From positions 15,238,400 to 15,302,399 of the forward strand of contig OZ034971.1 of the NCBI GenBank assembly GCA_964030785.1: a DNA stretch of 64,000 bases. The letters run 5' to 3'. Source of the stretch: Siderastrea siderea (taxonomy: Eukaryota; Cnidaria; Anthozoa; Scleractinia; Rhizangiidae). The translations under genes were made by a program, and so were the position numbers. Below are positions 23,458 through 34,400 of this stretch, one piece after another (position 1 is the stretch's first letter; each line of letters starts with the position of its first letter). The notes beneath the pieces are model-generated. The model was not told the origin of the DNA. It ran no database searches and saw only the letters and a list, made by a program, of their open reading frames with translations.

Positions 23458-24071
23458 ACCTGCTTGCCAGTGAAAAGCCACAACACTTAGAAACTAGGCC
23501 AGTTTATTAAATCTGGGTTTATGTTGTTGGTTGTCTTGAGTGTTGGTTTGTGAGAGGCTTAAGAAGGGCCTGCAGCCGCTGTATGAAAGCGATAAAACTG
23601 AAATATTTTAGTGTGTGAAAAATATTACATTCAGAGCTCGAAATTTACGTTTGTTTATAACTACTGAAGCCTAATTAATGCGCCAAAAACACGAGGTTAT
23701 TGTTAATGCTTAGTCACTGCTATGACTTATAATTCTCAAATAAACTAACTGAAAGAGCTAACAACCATCAGAAGATACAAGCTAGTGATAGTTATATTGA
23801 ACAAAATGCAAAATTCTTACCTCTAAATTTCTACATTGTGCAAATGCTGAACACGCAATTGGAAATCCCGTGTGAAGTTGCTCCGTTCTTGGGCGGACAT
23901 GGATGGTTTATACCGCTGTAACTTACCGCTCAAAACAACCTCCACAAGCTCGGAAAACCGGCAAAAACACAGCAAACACATAACAGGTAAGGTTCTTCAA
24001 ACTTTATTTGGATTTTTAGGTATTTTCCATGGAAAACCGCCGATTATTTTCGATCGAATCGCTTTGGTTAC

Positions 24072-24227
24072 CTGTGGTGTAAACTGGTCTGCACAGACAC
24101 GTGAATCAGTGTTTTGTGGGTTGAAACGATCCTCCTTTCAATCTTTGAGCCATTCTTGAGGCAGTTCTGGATCTTCTGGAAACTTAAAACTACTTACTTT
24201 ACTCTCATAGCAGCACAAAACACCATG
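24072..24227 (-). pseudogene. Degenerate THAP zinc-finger exon
   Basis: On the - strand a 52-codon frame ends at a good donor (CAG|GTAACC) and includes HGVLCCYESK, SSFKFPEDPELPQEWLKD and NPQNTDSRVCADQF. The spacing C-C, SFKFP, W, F-x-P and V-C-x-x-x-F follows the C2CH THAP finger. One in-frame stop follows WLKD, and the usual His of C-x-x-H-F is Gln, so the copy is inactive. It lies 280 bases inside the right end of the TTAA-flanked element, where the 5' end of a transposase gene would be expected. Confidence 0.6.
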
Positions 24228-24689
24228 ATTTTCCGCTCAAGTCGTCACACTTCGAATCCCTGCAATTTTCCAGCTCGCCAACAGTGACGTCACTAGTGTT
24301 ATTTCCGACAATTTACCGACAACTTTCCCGACCACTCTACGATTATGAGGGCCAAAAAGTAGCACTTTTCACGTGCCATTATCTCTGCGATCCTAAGTCC
24401 AATTGACTTGAAACTTCAGAATATGTTTATTTGATACCAAATCAACACATAACAAGTAAATTGGATTGAAAGAAAAATGTCGAAATTTTGGTTTATTTGA
24501 CCTTTAAGGAAGAGTCGTCCCTGCTGTTACTTTTAAATTTATCTCACCGAGTAAGTATTTTATAATCGCAATTCAACAGCTGTAGGCAGGATTTGACCTG
24601 TTTTTCAAATAACGAATTTTCCCCCGTTCCTCGCGTAGTCCGCAATCTTTGATTTTAAGTCGTTGAAGCAGTGATTTCGTGACAAAGAG

Positions 24690-24930
24690 GGTGGGGGGAG
24701 CTATCCCTTTTATAGCGCGTCTTCGTGTTTAACAGACAGGCGACCAATGACATCGTGAGTTTGTCGACCAATCAGAACACCGCCAGAGACTAATAACATC
24801 TACTGACGATTCACAATTTACTTGACTCTGATGATGACTTCCACTCAGGTTGTCGAAACGTCAGTCAATATCATCTCAAACAGTCCTTCGCAGGGCTACA
24901 CTCAACCGGACGATCATACTTTACCGAGTT
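24690..24930 (-). repeat. Dispersed repeat R2, right copy, inverted to 16675-17340
   Basis: It has the same word order as the left copy on the opposite strand, including GGTTGTCGAAACGTCAGTCA and GACGATCATACTTTACCGAG, without the palindromic insertion. Confidence 0.75.
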
Positions 24931-26570
24931 ATGAGATGCCTCCTGGGTTCAAACCATTTACAGTATAAAATATGTTTTAAATATCGCATTCACGTAAGCC
25001 TACAAAAACTGATTAAGCCTTTTAGGGATTCATGTGTGCAAGGACATTTTAACACAATCGATGTTAAACAAATTTAGTTTACTTCTTAATCCTAGAAAAT
25101 GTCAGCATCAGTTCGGGCATCCTAGAACAAATCACGTAAAGGCAATGCAAATAGAATTGATTGCAACTGCAAATTCTTCCCATGAACGTCTTAACCCTAC
25201 TTAGCCTGGGCGTTTTTGGAGTTCCTGAGCATGGAAAGGTGTGGGGGAGAAGTGCCCCTGTCTTCAATTCAAGAATATTGAAGCTTCTTCAAGGAAACTT
25301 AGAGGGTAAATAGTACACCTAAAAGTGTTTACTTTAAGATCCGCAAATTGAGTTGCTGCTGTCATATGACGTGGGAAATACGTCATGATTCCAAACGGCG
25401 GCCATCTTGGATCCGCCATCTTGAAATTCTTGAGCAAAAATAAAGAACACTTACTCTAAAACAGTAAAAGTTAAAAACAGGAAACAATGAACTAAAGCAT
25501 GTCATACCAAATTGCTCCCGAAAAAAATGTTGGCAAAATTCACAAAGTTTGGGGGCTTTTACTTGGCTTTAAAAAAGTTACAAACGTTCAAAATCGGCCC
25601 GTCTTGACCAGGGTCAGGGTTTGCGGGGAAACACGGCGACTCACGAAATATGTCATGAAAATAAAAGGGAAATGGAATCGCACTGGTTGGTTCCCCCTGC
25701 TGATACCCCACCTTACTTAAGTTAATTTTGAAAATCATCGACGAAAAACAACTCAAATCCGGCTCTACCACCGTCTAGTTGGATTCTTTTGTACTGCTTT
25801 GTTTATAGTCATGCACTTTGCAGATTATAACATCTTTTATCTCTAATTTATAACTCTCTTACAAAAGCACGGATCTCGTTCAAGCCTGATTTTTTTACGC
25901 TTTCTTTTCGCAAAGGCTTAAGTTGTTTACGTCTTCTATTCATTAAACGTTACCACTGGAAACAATAAAATCAGATAACTGCAGTTAATTCTAAAATTGC
26001 AACCGCTATTTGGAAGCTACTGATAAGTGTAATTAATTAATCTTATCAGCTTTTCTTGAGGACATTATGGTTTTTGAAAGAAAGAGCAGAGGACAATGTA
26101 GCATTTTTTAGATCACAACGTTATTTGGAATGAGGAGATGAAAGTTGCAGAGGAGGTCAACCATACAATTGGCGGGAAAACTTTTTTCGCTATATCAATA
26201 AAAAAATCCTTACAAGACAATTTTGGGGCGAAAATCCGGAGAAATTAAGAGCTACCAGACATTGACTAAGTCATGGAGTTATGCTCCAGTCTTAGGTCTT
26301 TTTAAAAGAGTTCACAAATTCCCTGGAAGGCACGTTGTGAATTACCTTGATGTAGCCTCGCAAAGCCCGAAAAGATAACAAAACCAACAAAACCTCTGAC
26401 GTTTAAATTACGGAATGTTTAGTTTAATATTTTACCTGTAAGTTTTATTGTTTGTACTGGAACAACCATTACTGTTTTGACTCGTAAAGCAAAACAATCT
26501 TAAGGCAACATATAGTATAGGACACCAGTTTGGGTAAATAAGAAACCTTTTCTCAAGTTTCCAATCTCTT
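24931..26570. other. Non-coding stretch before gene E
   Basis: No coding exon, hairpin or clear repeat was recognised. Several short open frames overlap on both strands without splice context. Confidence 0.4.
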
Positions 26571-26577
26571 TATATAT
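26571..26577 (+). promoter_or_regulatory. Possible TATA box for gene E
   Basis: TATATAT lies 74 bases before the start codon. A good acceptor (CTTTCCTCCTAG, ending at 26617) lies between them, so the leader may instead begin in an upstream exon. Confidence 0.25.
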
Positions 26578-26644
26578 CTTGTTATTTCAAAACTATTTCA
26601 TAAAGCTTTCCTCCTAGGCAACAAGGGTATCTCGAAGAAGAAAA

Positions 26645-29118
26645 ATGAAGAAAAAAACGTTACTGTTCCTTACACTGCTCGTTGTACTATCATCAATGGC
26701 TGACGTTCAATCAAAAGGAACAATAGGTAAGTCTTACCAAGCTTTTATCTTTAAAGTTTTGTAGTTTACCTTTCAGCTTTTGCCGTTTTTTTAGGGTTTC
26801 TTTCGTCTGTAATGCCCAATTTCTTTCGTATAGTTTGACATAAAATAAACCCCGTTGTATAGCGTTAATGTCTCAGCATCTACCGATAAACGCGTACTGT
26901 CGTGTCTTTCATTTGAATAAGTAAAACAGTCTGAATCAGTTTATTTCATTATAAATAGAGAGGAACAACTCAAATGAAACAGAGATATGGCGAAAATTAC
27001 ACATTTCAGTTTCTGACTGATACATAAGTAGTTGAATGTTATTATTTGAAAACAACACCTTGTAAAACTGACATCTAAATAAAATAAATGAACCTGAAAT
27101 AAAGAGCATCAACAATAAATTTTGATAACAGGAAAAGGTCACCACAAACCCAAGAGATGGACAAGGCACATATTTCACAAGCCAATGAAACACCATCTCA
27201 TCTCAAAACACAAGAAACATGATGTGCTTACACTGGCAGCCCCACCAAGCGTCGGTTCCCTTCTTCCCTCGACAAGCAGTATGACCCTGATGCCTAATGG
27301 AGTGCCGACTGCTTTTGGAAAATACATCCATCACCTCATGTACCGTCATCCTCTCAATATTCCGGTGTATCATGGAGGATATCATCCGCACGGTCCCTAC
27401 CCAGTCCATGTGCCAGAACATTTTGGACCACTTGGACCATTTGGGCACCATCATATCTACAGGCACGGCCCGTGGACCAGTTCAGGATATGGCGTTCGTT
27501 ATCCTTTCGGGCATGGCTTCGTACCTGGCCCGTGGTACGGTCCGCTACCTGGACATGGGTTTGGCTATGCATACCATCGCCATTTTGGACATGCACTGCC
27601 TTGGCAAGAATTATTGCGACACTATCCACCTGATTATGAGTATGAACTAGGACACGGCTATCAGCGTGGCTTGGGGATTGGATATGGGCACGGATATGGT
27701 CGCGGCATTAGTGAGTTACCTACAGTTACTGCTAAATCAGTTCGCGTTAATACACTGCTCCAAGCACATTTTAAGTCTCGTTTTCCTTTCAATTTCACTA
27801 CCAAACAATTCAAAATCAACGCAAGGTTTTTAAAGGTAAAAAATAAGGAAGCCTTTTAGAAATGATCTAAAATAATAAATACACATTCCTGGTAAATTTA
27901 GTGCGTTGAGTTTGTCACGATTATGGAACAAACATGTGTCGTTTGTCAGACTTTGTCTGTCAAACCATCCCCATGGACGAGCGTGTATTACAGTACAACG
28001 TGATATGATTAATACAGGACCAATAAACCTCCCAATGAAACAAATTAGATTCCCGCAATAAGTGTACGTTAGCTCAACAGATTATGAGTCACATACGTTT
28101 TTCTTAACAATGGCTATTTCTTCTGGCATTTTTTGGCCAACTGTTGTACCCGAAGGAAACTGGTGGTTTAATCCGCTGAATGGCTGGTATCCGTACTCGT
28201 TTGATCACAGTGTGGATCTGCGAGGGGACAGTGGACCGGAAACCATGTTTGTTGAAAGAAGCTCTGTGCGTAAGTAAAATCAAAACTGTGTCAGTTTGGT
28301 TTAAGTAACACTTACCTACTGCCCATTTTGCCCACTGGCACGTAAGGCTGCAACAAAGGACCTGCACCGCTGTCTATCTTTGGACAGCTTCTCAATGGTG
28401 CCCTAGCAGCTGTGTTTCAGAGTCTTTATCTCTGCCTTCGCAGTAAGTCTCCACGTATTGAGACTTCCTCGTTTACACCTGCCTTCAGGTGTTCAATGAG
28501 GGCTGTCTTGGTGATGGAGCCATTCTCCTTTCTTACGAACCTAGAAAACACACAGTCCAATTAATAGTCATTTTTTTTGGTCGGATGGGCAGTGGTAGAC
28601 GACTGGCAGAGAAACGTAATTAGTATACAGTCAGTATATTTTATACCAAATACCCACATTTCATTCTAAAATACTGAATATGTACCCAATCTGAAAATTT
28701 TCAAACCCCTGTAAAAGGTAGTAAGTAATTGAACTATATTTCACCAGATTTGTCGCCTTCAATGTCATTTTTCACGTACCATGTGTTTTTTTTGTTGTTG
28801 TTTTTTTTTTCAGCGGCATCTTCCAAAGGTTCTACGCTTAGTGGAAAGGCTAGTCGTCGGCGTACAACTAAAACAGGACGAAAGGCAACAATAACAAAGA
28901 GGGTGCATGTCCGCTATCCAGCACGCCGCTTGCATCATCATTCTTCATTAAGAAGCAATTTCATGCCATTTCGATTCCGTATTCAGCGCTACATGATGCG
29001 CCTGATTCCAACAAAGGGAGAGCTGAAGCGTTCCAATGCTTACAAAAATGTTAAAAAGTCCCTCAAAAAGTCAAAGGGGAAGCAAGGGGGACGGGAAAAG
29101 TCAAATGGCAAACACTAG
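26645..29118 (+). CDS. Gene E: secreted His/Gly/Tyr/Pro-rich protein with a basic tail
   Basis: Four coding exons: 26645-26726 (donor ATAG|GTAAGT), 27132-27710 (acceptor GATAACAG, donor ATTA|GTGAGT), 28156-28269 (acceptor CCCGAAG, donor GTGC|GTAAGT) and 28814-29118 (acceptor after a long T-run and CAG). All junctions are phase 1; the total of 1080 nt gives 359 residues. Exon 1 is a signal peptide (MKKKTLLFLTLLVVLSSMA). Exon 2 begins with a Lys/His-rich block (KHHLISKHKKH), then has about 130 residues dense in His, Gly, Pro and Tyr (HGGYHPHGPYP, GHGFGYAYHRHFGHA, GYGHGYGRG). Exon 3 is a short Trp/Asp/Ser segment. Exon 4 is very rich in Lys and Arg (SRRRTTKTGRK, KKSLKKSKGKQGG). The start of exon 3 is uncertain: an alternative acceptor at about 28082 keeps the frame and adds about 24 residues. 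GHG-type repeats recall metal-binding or cross-linked structural proteins; that function is inferred. It is a probable distant paralogue of D. Confidence 0.77.
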
Positions 29119-29493
29119 TGACAACTCACCATGAAGTTAATATTATGAACTGTCAAGAAGCTGAAGGTCACAGGAAAACGGGATTAGTATCCGTTCAATG
29201 CTTTTACTATATTGCATTCAATGTACCCATAATTGTCATAATTTAGGCCAATTACATTCAATCGCCCTTTATTATTTAGTTAAGGCACCGTAACTGGCTG
29301 AGGCTCAAGGCTGGTGCGATTACGAGGCTGCTGCTGCATTAGCTGGTGACAATGTTCGTGACCTCAAAGAACTCTTCAATACATTTTCTGTGTACTACCC
29401 CGCATTTAGATATTACATATTAGAAAAATGGCATACGGATTCTTTCTTAACGTTCACAGAAGTTTGTTTGTTTCGTTTGTTTTGGCTTGATAG

Positions 29494-29511
29494 AATAAAG
29501 ATTGAAATAAA
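29494..29511 (+). terminator. Polyadenylation signals of gene E
   Basis: Two AATAAA hexamers lie 12 bases apart (29494-29499 and 29506-29511), about 380 bases after the stop codon. Confidence 0.45.
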
Positions 29512-29569
29512 CAGAACGTAGAATTGGTTAAATTTGTTAATGCTGAATAGTTCTGGACAATTTTATTGT

Positions 29570-29640
29570 GGGGTGGGAGTGGGGGTGGGAGTGGGGGGTG
29601 GGAGTGGGGGTGGGAGTGGGGGTGGGAGTGGGGGTGGGAC
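29570..29640 (+). repeat. G-rich minisatellite, unit GGGAGTGGGGGT
   Basis: About six copies of a 12-base unit follow one another. The strand has many runs of three or more G at short spacing, so it can form G-quadruplexes. An open frame of Gly/Val codons across it is a by-product of the repeat. Confidence 0.9.
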
Positions 29641-31456
29641 TGAGAGAGGAGGAGAGGGAAGGGTGCTCCTCCCTTATAGTATACTTTTACCAACTTTAAC
29701 TTTGGCAAAATTAATTTATTCTTACTCCCACGACTGTTAATATTACGCTAACTGCAACATTTTTTAATATTACCTACGAAATTAATTGGAGGCAAAGATT
29801 GATGGCTTTAAAAACTAAAACAGCGTTGGATATCATCAGCGGTTAAATTAAAACCGACCTTTATAAGTGCGGTTCGTCTTGTTGTATGACGGCTGATACG
29901 TACTAAAACGTTTATCCCACTAGCAGCTCAGATTCAGTTTGGGCAGGTAGTCAGTCTATATGATCCTTCCAAGACAGATGGTTGTTAAAAGTACTCCTAA
30001 GTTTTTAAGTCGTGTTGGATAAGATAAATGAGAATAAAAAATCGATCCCCATTCTAAAGAAATGGGCCTTTTTCCGCAATGATAATGGAGAATGTATAAC
30101 TCCTTTGATTTGAACAGTAATCAGCTCTAGCGACTTTAGAAGTATATACATATCCAAGTCTCTCCCCCCATTATCCTTCTACGGAAGTTGTGGCGGTGTT
30201 CGGGGGGGGGGAGTTTAGAGGGTGAGGTGGGCTAGAGGGCACTCAAATGCTGTAGTTCTAATAGGGGTGTGCCACCTACTCTGCTAACACAGTCAGTTAT
30301 TTCCCTAGCATTTTGTTTGTTCTTTTTTCTTCCAAAGGTCATCAAATTCTTTTGTTATAAGTGAGTTATTTTCTTAAAGCAATTTTAGTTCTAATTTTAA
30401 GGGTTTTTTATTATTTTCAAAAGAGTGTTTTTAAAAAAACGTACCAGTCGCACTTGTTGCTAAATTAAAAACAAACAGGTTGCTTCAAGCATAATTAATC
30501 TCTTTGTTTGATCTCGCCTCTTTTGAATAGGCTGGTCAAATATACATGCCCTTTCTCTTTTTTTTTTTAGTGTTCTTTATCATTTCAGTAACTCAGTACA
30601 GAGCAACGCAGGTACGTTATAACTTCTACGCTAAACGTTTGTTCATATTTTTTATTCCAATGAGTTTATGATGAAACATGCTAAAGTCCCATTTCTGTTT
30701 GATATAAGTCATCTTAGATCAGTTCAATTTTTAGTCCATACGTTTAGAAATATCTTCGGGACGCCGAGGGCACATAATTGATACTTAATTTTATTTTTAC
30801 TTAAAAGCTAGAATATAATACAACATACTTTAGCATCAATTCAGTAAAATATTTGGTGGATTGCTTGTTACTTTGTCACAGCTTAAGTCCACCTGTACTG
30901 AAGACAGAGAATAAATGAACGTAACTTGTGTTTAAGAAGTCTCATCTTGAATATTAGTTGAACAAACTGCATGATCTTAGTATGATATGTCACCGGTTTC
31001 ATTTCCCTTAAAAGTCGCAATACATTTTATAATTCAGAAATAGTACAGTTGAATAAACTGGAGCCAACCTTACAAGACAGTCAGCAATATAAATAAGCTA
31101 ATTGAACTAACATGTTTTCAATAATATCCATGTTGTTTGTTTGGCTATTAGCATTGGCCTTGTTAATTTTGCTGGTGTTATTTCTATTGCAGTTTTTTCA
31201 GTTAATCCTTCACTACTGGTATTCCTTTCAACAATAAAACTTAACATTAACGTACCCAGGACTCACTGTTGATCAGATACATATAGTGCATATGATAAAG
31301 TTCAGTTGTATTTGCGCTAAAGCGTATTTAAGTTTCCCTGTAATTTATTGAGGCAGTTTTAATAAACAAAACAACCTATTGTATAAACAATAAATTCTAA
31401 TGAGGCATTTACTTGTTTTCGTGGTATGAATTCAAGTTTTTTTTTTATTCTTGCAG
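29641..31456. other. Intergenic region between genes E and F
   Basis: No coding exon is supported. A possible untranslated leader exon of F lies at 30589-30611, between a pyrimidine-rich acceptor (TTATCATTTCAG) and a strong donor (CGCAG|GTACGT). The acceptor TTCTTGCAG at 31448-31456 would join it to the first coding exon of F. Confidence 0.4.
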
Positions 31457-31477
31457 ATTCAGGCCATCACCAAAGAC

Positions 31478-34400
31478 ATGAAGGACAAAGAACACATTTT
31501 CCTGTTCCTGTTTATTTTTTTGGTCATTAGATGTGAATGCTTACCGACAAGAGGTAACATAGCCCCTTGAAGTGAATTAAGCTACTGAAACAACAGTCTT
31601 ATTCTGCTGAGCCCGTTTAATCACAGTAAATCTGAAAGCGAATACGATGGCGTGCTACAATGCGCATTACGCATACGCAAACTGTGTACTTTTCGTATTG
31701 GACTGGACTGGATATTACAGCTATGTCGTAAGACAGATATGATTTGTCGGCACAGTCACTGTGGTGAAATCTTTGTTCAGTGACATCAGAGCTCCGAGCT
31801 AAGTGATTTGGGAAGCCAATTTAAGAATACAGAGGAAACCAACCCTACAACCACCCAGAGGATACGACTAACTTGTTATTATGGCTTTTATACAAACGAT
31901 AACTCGTATCAAATTTTTAAAAATTTGGTATCTAAAATCTCCATTAAATCCACACTTTTATAACTCGTCAATGGTGTTTCGGCGCTAACTTTCTATCTGT
32001 TTTTCTTGATTTTACGTAGGAAATAAAAAGCACAAAAGCTCAAGCCACGCTGGTGATATAGCAAAGAAGCAACAAGTGCTTGTCCCACTAAGGAACTTTG
32101 CAGCCTCGAGTTTTGGCCAAAACAATGCACTCATGTCGCCACTGTTTCACTTGGAAGGGACAAATGAGGTCAGTCCTTTAAAAGATCCAACAACTGTCTT
32201 CCTAAACGGTGAAAATCAAGCGGATCCGTACCAGGCTCCAATGGAAAATCAACAGAGCGAAGACAACGAAGGACCGTTGCAAGAAGCACCACTTGGGGAC
32301 AACAACTTTAGGGTAGATTCTTCTTTGTTCAGCGATAGGATGGAAAACTATAGAGATGGTGGTGGCGGAAACGAAAATAACGATGATAGCAATGCAGCCT
32401 ACGAAGACAATAACCAACAAACACTTGACCACACTAATAATCAATATTTAAACCAAACACCTGAAGAGGAGGACACTGAACCACCCCGGACTGTGATGGA
32501 TTACAACGACTACGACAGCAGTTACAATTCAAATGCCGTACAAGGTCTTCCGACCCTTTCTACTCTCGTTGCGTCTCGACTAAGAGCAGCCAATACCTTA
32601 AATTTGCTTGGTTTAAAACATTCCGCCCTTGGGATGCCTTACTATTCGTCTTTGGTGAAAAATGTATTGAAGAATAAAGCTCGTGGAGAGAAAACCTCTT
32701 TAAAATCCGATCCCGAAATGACGTCTGAAGGAGCCAAGAATGACAGTCCGACTCAGTCTCACAGTAAGACTCATGTCACTGATGAGGAAGAAAGAAAATC
32801 AGAAGATGCTAAAAAACTAGAACAAGAATACAAGCAAAAAGTGCAAACCGCAGAATTGGCAGCAAACCTAGCGGAAGCAGCTAAGACTTTAACTAGACTC
32901 GTGAAAAAGTTAACAGAACATGACGCAATGATAAACAGAAAACAAGAGGAGGAAAGGGCAGCAAAGAAAAATAACAGTCAAGGTTTGTTAATGTGAGCTG
33001 TCTATTATTAAACGATTACTACTACGCGCCCTCTGATCGCCCATGACTTACCACAAGTATCTTTTTTTCTGGAGGCTAAGCTAAACGTTTTTTCTCGGCT
33101 GCATTTCAATCTTTCCTTGGGTTTTGTTGAGCTTACCACCTCCCGTTTTCGTCGGTTTTTAAGCAGAAGCCACATGTTTACTGTTTTTGCTATTTCACTA
33201 TGTTTGCTACGCATTCTTATACAAGGAAACAAAACAAGAAAGCCTTTAATCCGGTAGCCTGAGAAAACAGCCGACGTTTCACGAAGTCGCCACTTGAGTC
33301 CTCGCAAAATGACGTCTGAGTAACGAGCGCAGAAATTCCATACTGATGACGTGTCACTACCCAGATCTTGGTAGTGCTTCTGATTGGTTGGAATTTCTGC
33401 GCTCGTTACTCAGACGTCGTTTTGCGAGGGCTCCAACCTCAAGTGGCGACCTCGTGAAACGTCGGCTGTTTTCTCAGGCTATTAATCCGGCTATCGAGTA
33501 TAATCTTTTTCAGGACGGTGATTTTACTTAACGAATCCAATTTCCGAAATTTGCGTGTGCTGTTTTCAAAGTGTTTCACTGAATGCAGCTTACAGTCAAA
33601 TGTTTCTGAGCTTTCACGTCCCTATTTCGCGATATCATAAGAAGGATCGACGCAATAAAAGGCCTGTAGAAAAAGCCAAAAACAATTGCAACGTCATTGT
33701 ATTACTGACAATTGCGCAAAACTCTTAACTCTGTGGAAGTCTGGGATAACGAAAAACAAAGTGTCACTGACCTTTACAGGTATTAATATATCACACGGAA
33801 ACAAGTGAAGGAAAGAAATTTGTCTCTTTCTTTTATGAAATAAGCGCTCAAAATGATTTTCTATGCTTGTCAATAGATGCAGAGCACCATTGTTCATGTT
33901 ATGGATTAACTGCCTTTAGAGTACTTTTTAGGGACTACATTCTATAACACTCCAACAAACTGGGCCACACGATATCAGGATCATTTAATTGGCGAGCTGT
34001 TTGCACCGGATCTTCTTTTCATTCACCCATTCAAACACCTTTTAGAATCCAATTTTCGTCTGCATATTACAGAGACTCATACATTTTCCTCCTACGGGAC
34101 ATTACTGGCGTTTTCACAAACCTGTGTTTGTGATTACGTCCCTTCGCTCACAGAAAAATGCTCCTAAAACACCAAGAGGAAGATGCCAGGTGAATTTTCG
34201 CAAGGAGAGTGTATCGTAATACGATTTTAATAAAGGGGTTAGTTTGTAAAGAAACCGGCTGTGGTGCCGCGACGGTGGGGAAGTGAAACACAAAAAATTG
34301 GATAAATTGAAAGCTGACGTTTCAAGCGTTACCCCTTCGTCAGAGCGAATCAAGGAATTGTGGGTTGTGTATGCTTTATATGTAGAACGGTGGACCTGTG

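Larger units (their letters stand above)
19518..24507. mobile_element. TTAA-flanked transposon of about 5 kb with THAP and P2X7-like remnants
   Basis: The left end reads TTAA then AGGTCAAATAAACC, and the right end is the inverted GGTTTATTTGACCT then TTAA. The terminal repeats agree at about 22 of 24 positions, and a TGACGTCACTGTTG word also occurs inverted inside both ends. A - strand THAP-type zinc finger exon lies near the right end (24072-24227), and a + strand segment like the P2X7 tail lies at 21989-22264. TTAA sites and THAP domains together are typical of Kolobok transposons, so a decayed relative of that superfamily is the best reading. TTAA might instead be part of the terminal repeat. 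A hAT-like element (22806-23457) and a large palindrome (19880-21530) sit inside. Confidence 0.55.

Noticed and set aside
27203..27629. Long frames on the - strand and in another + frame over the His-rich exon of gene E
   Set aside because: They are shadows of a biased CAT/GGC/CCA-rich coding exon; the gene E frame alone joins a signal peptide in phase.
29534..29740. Gly/Val-rich open frame
   Set aside because: It is produced entirely by translating the G-rich minisatellite; there is no conserved start and no splice context.
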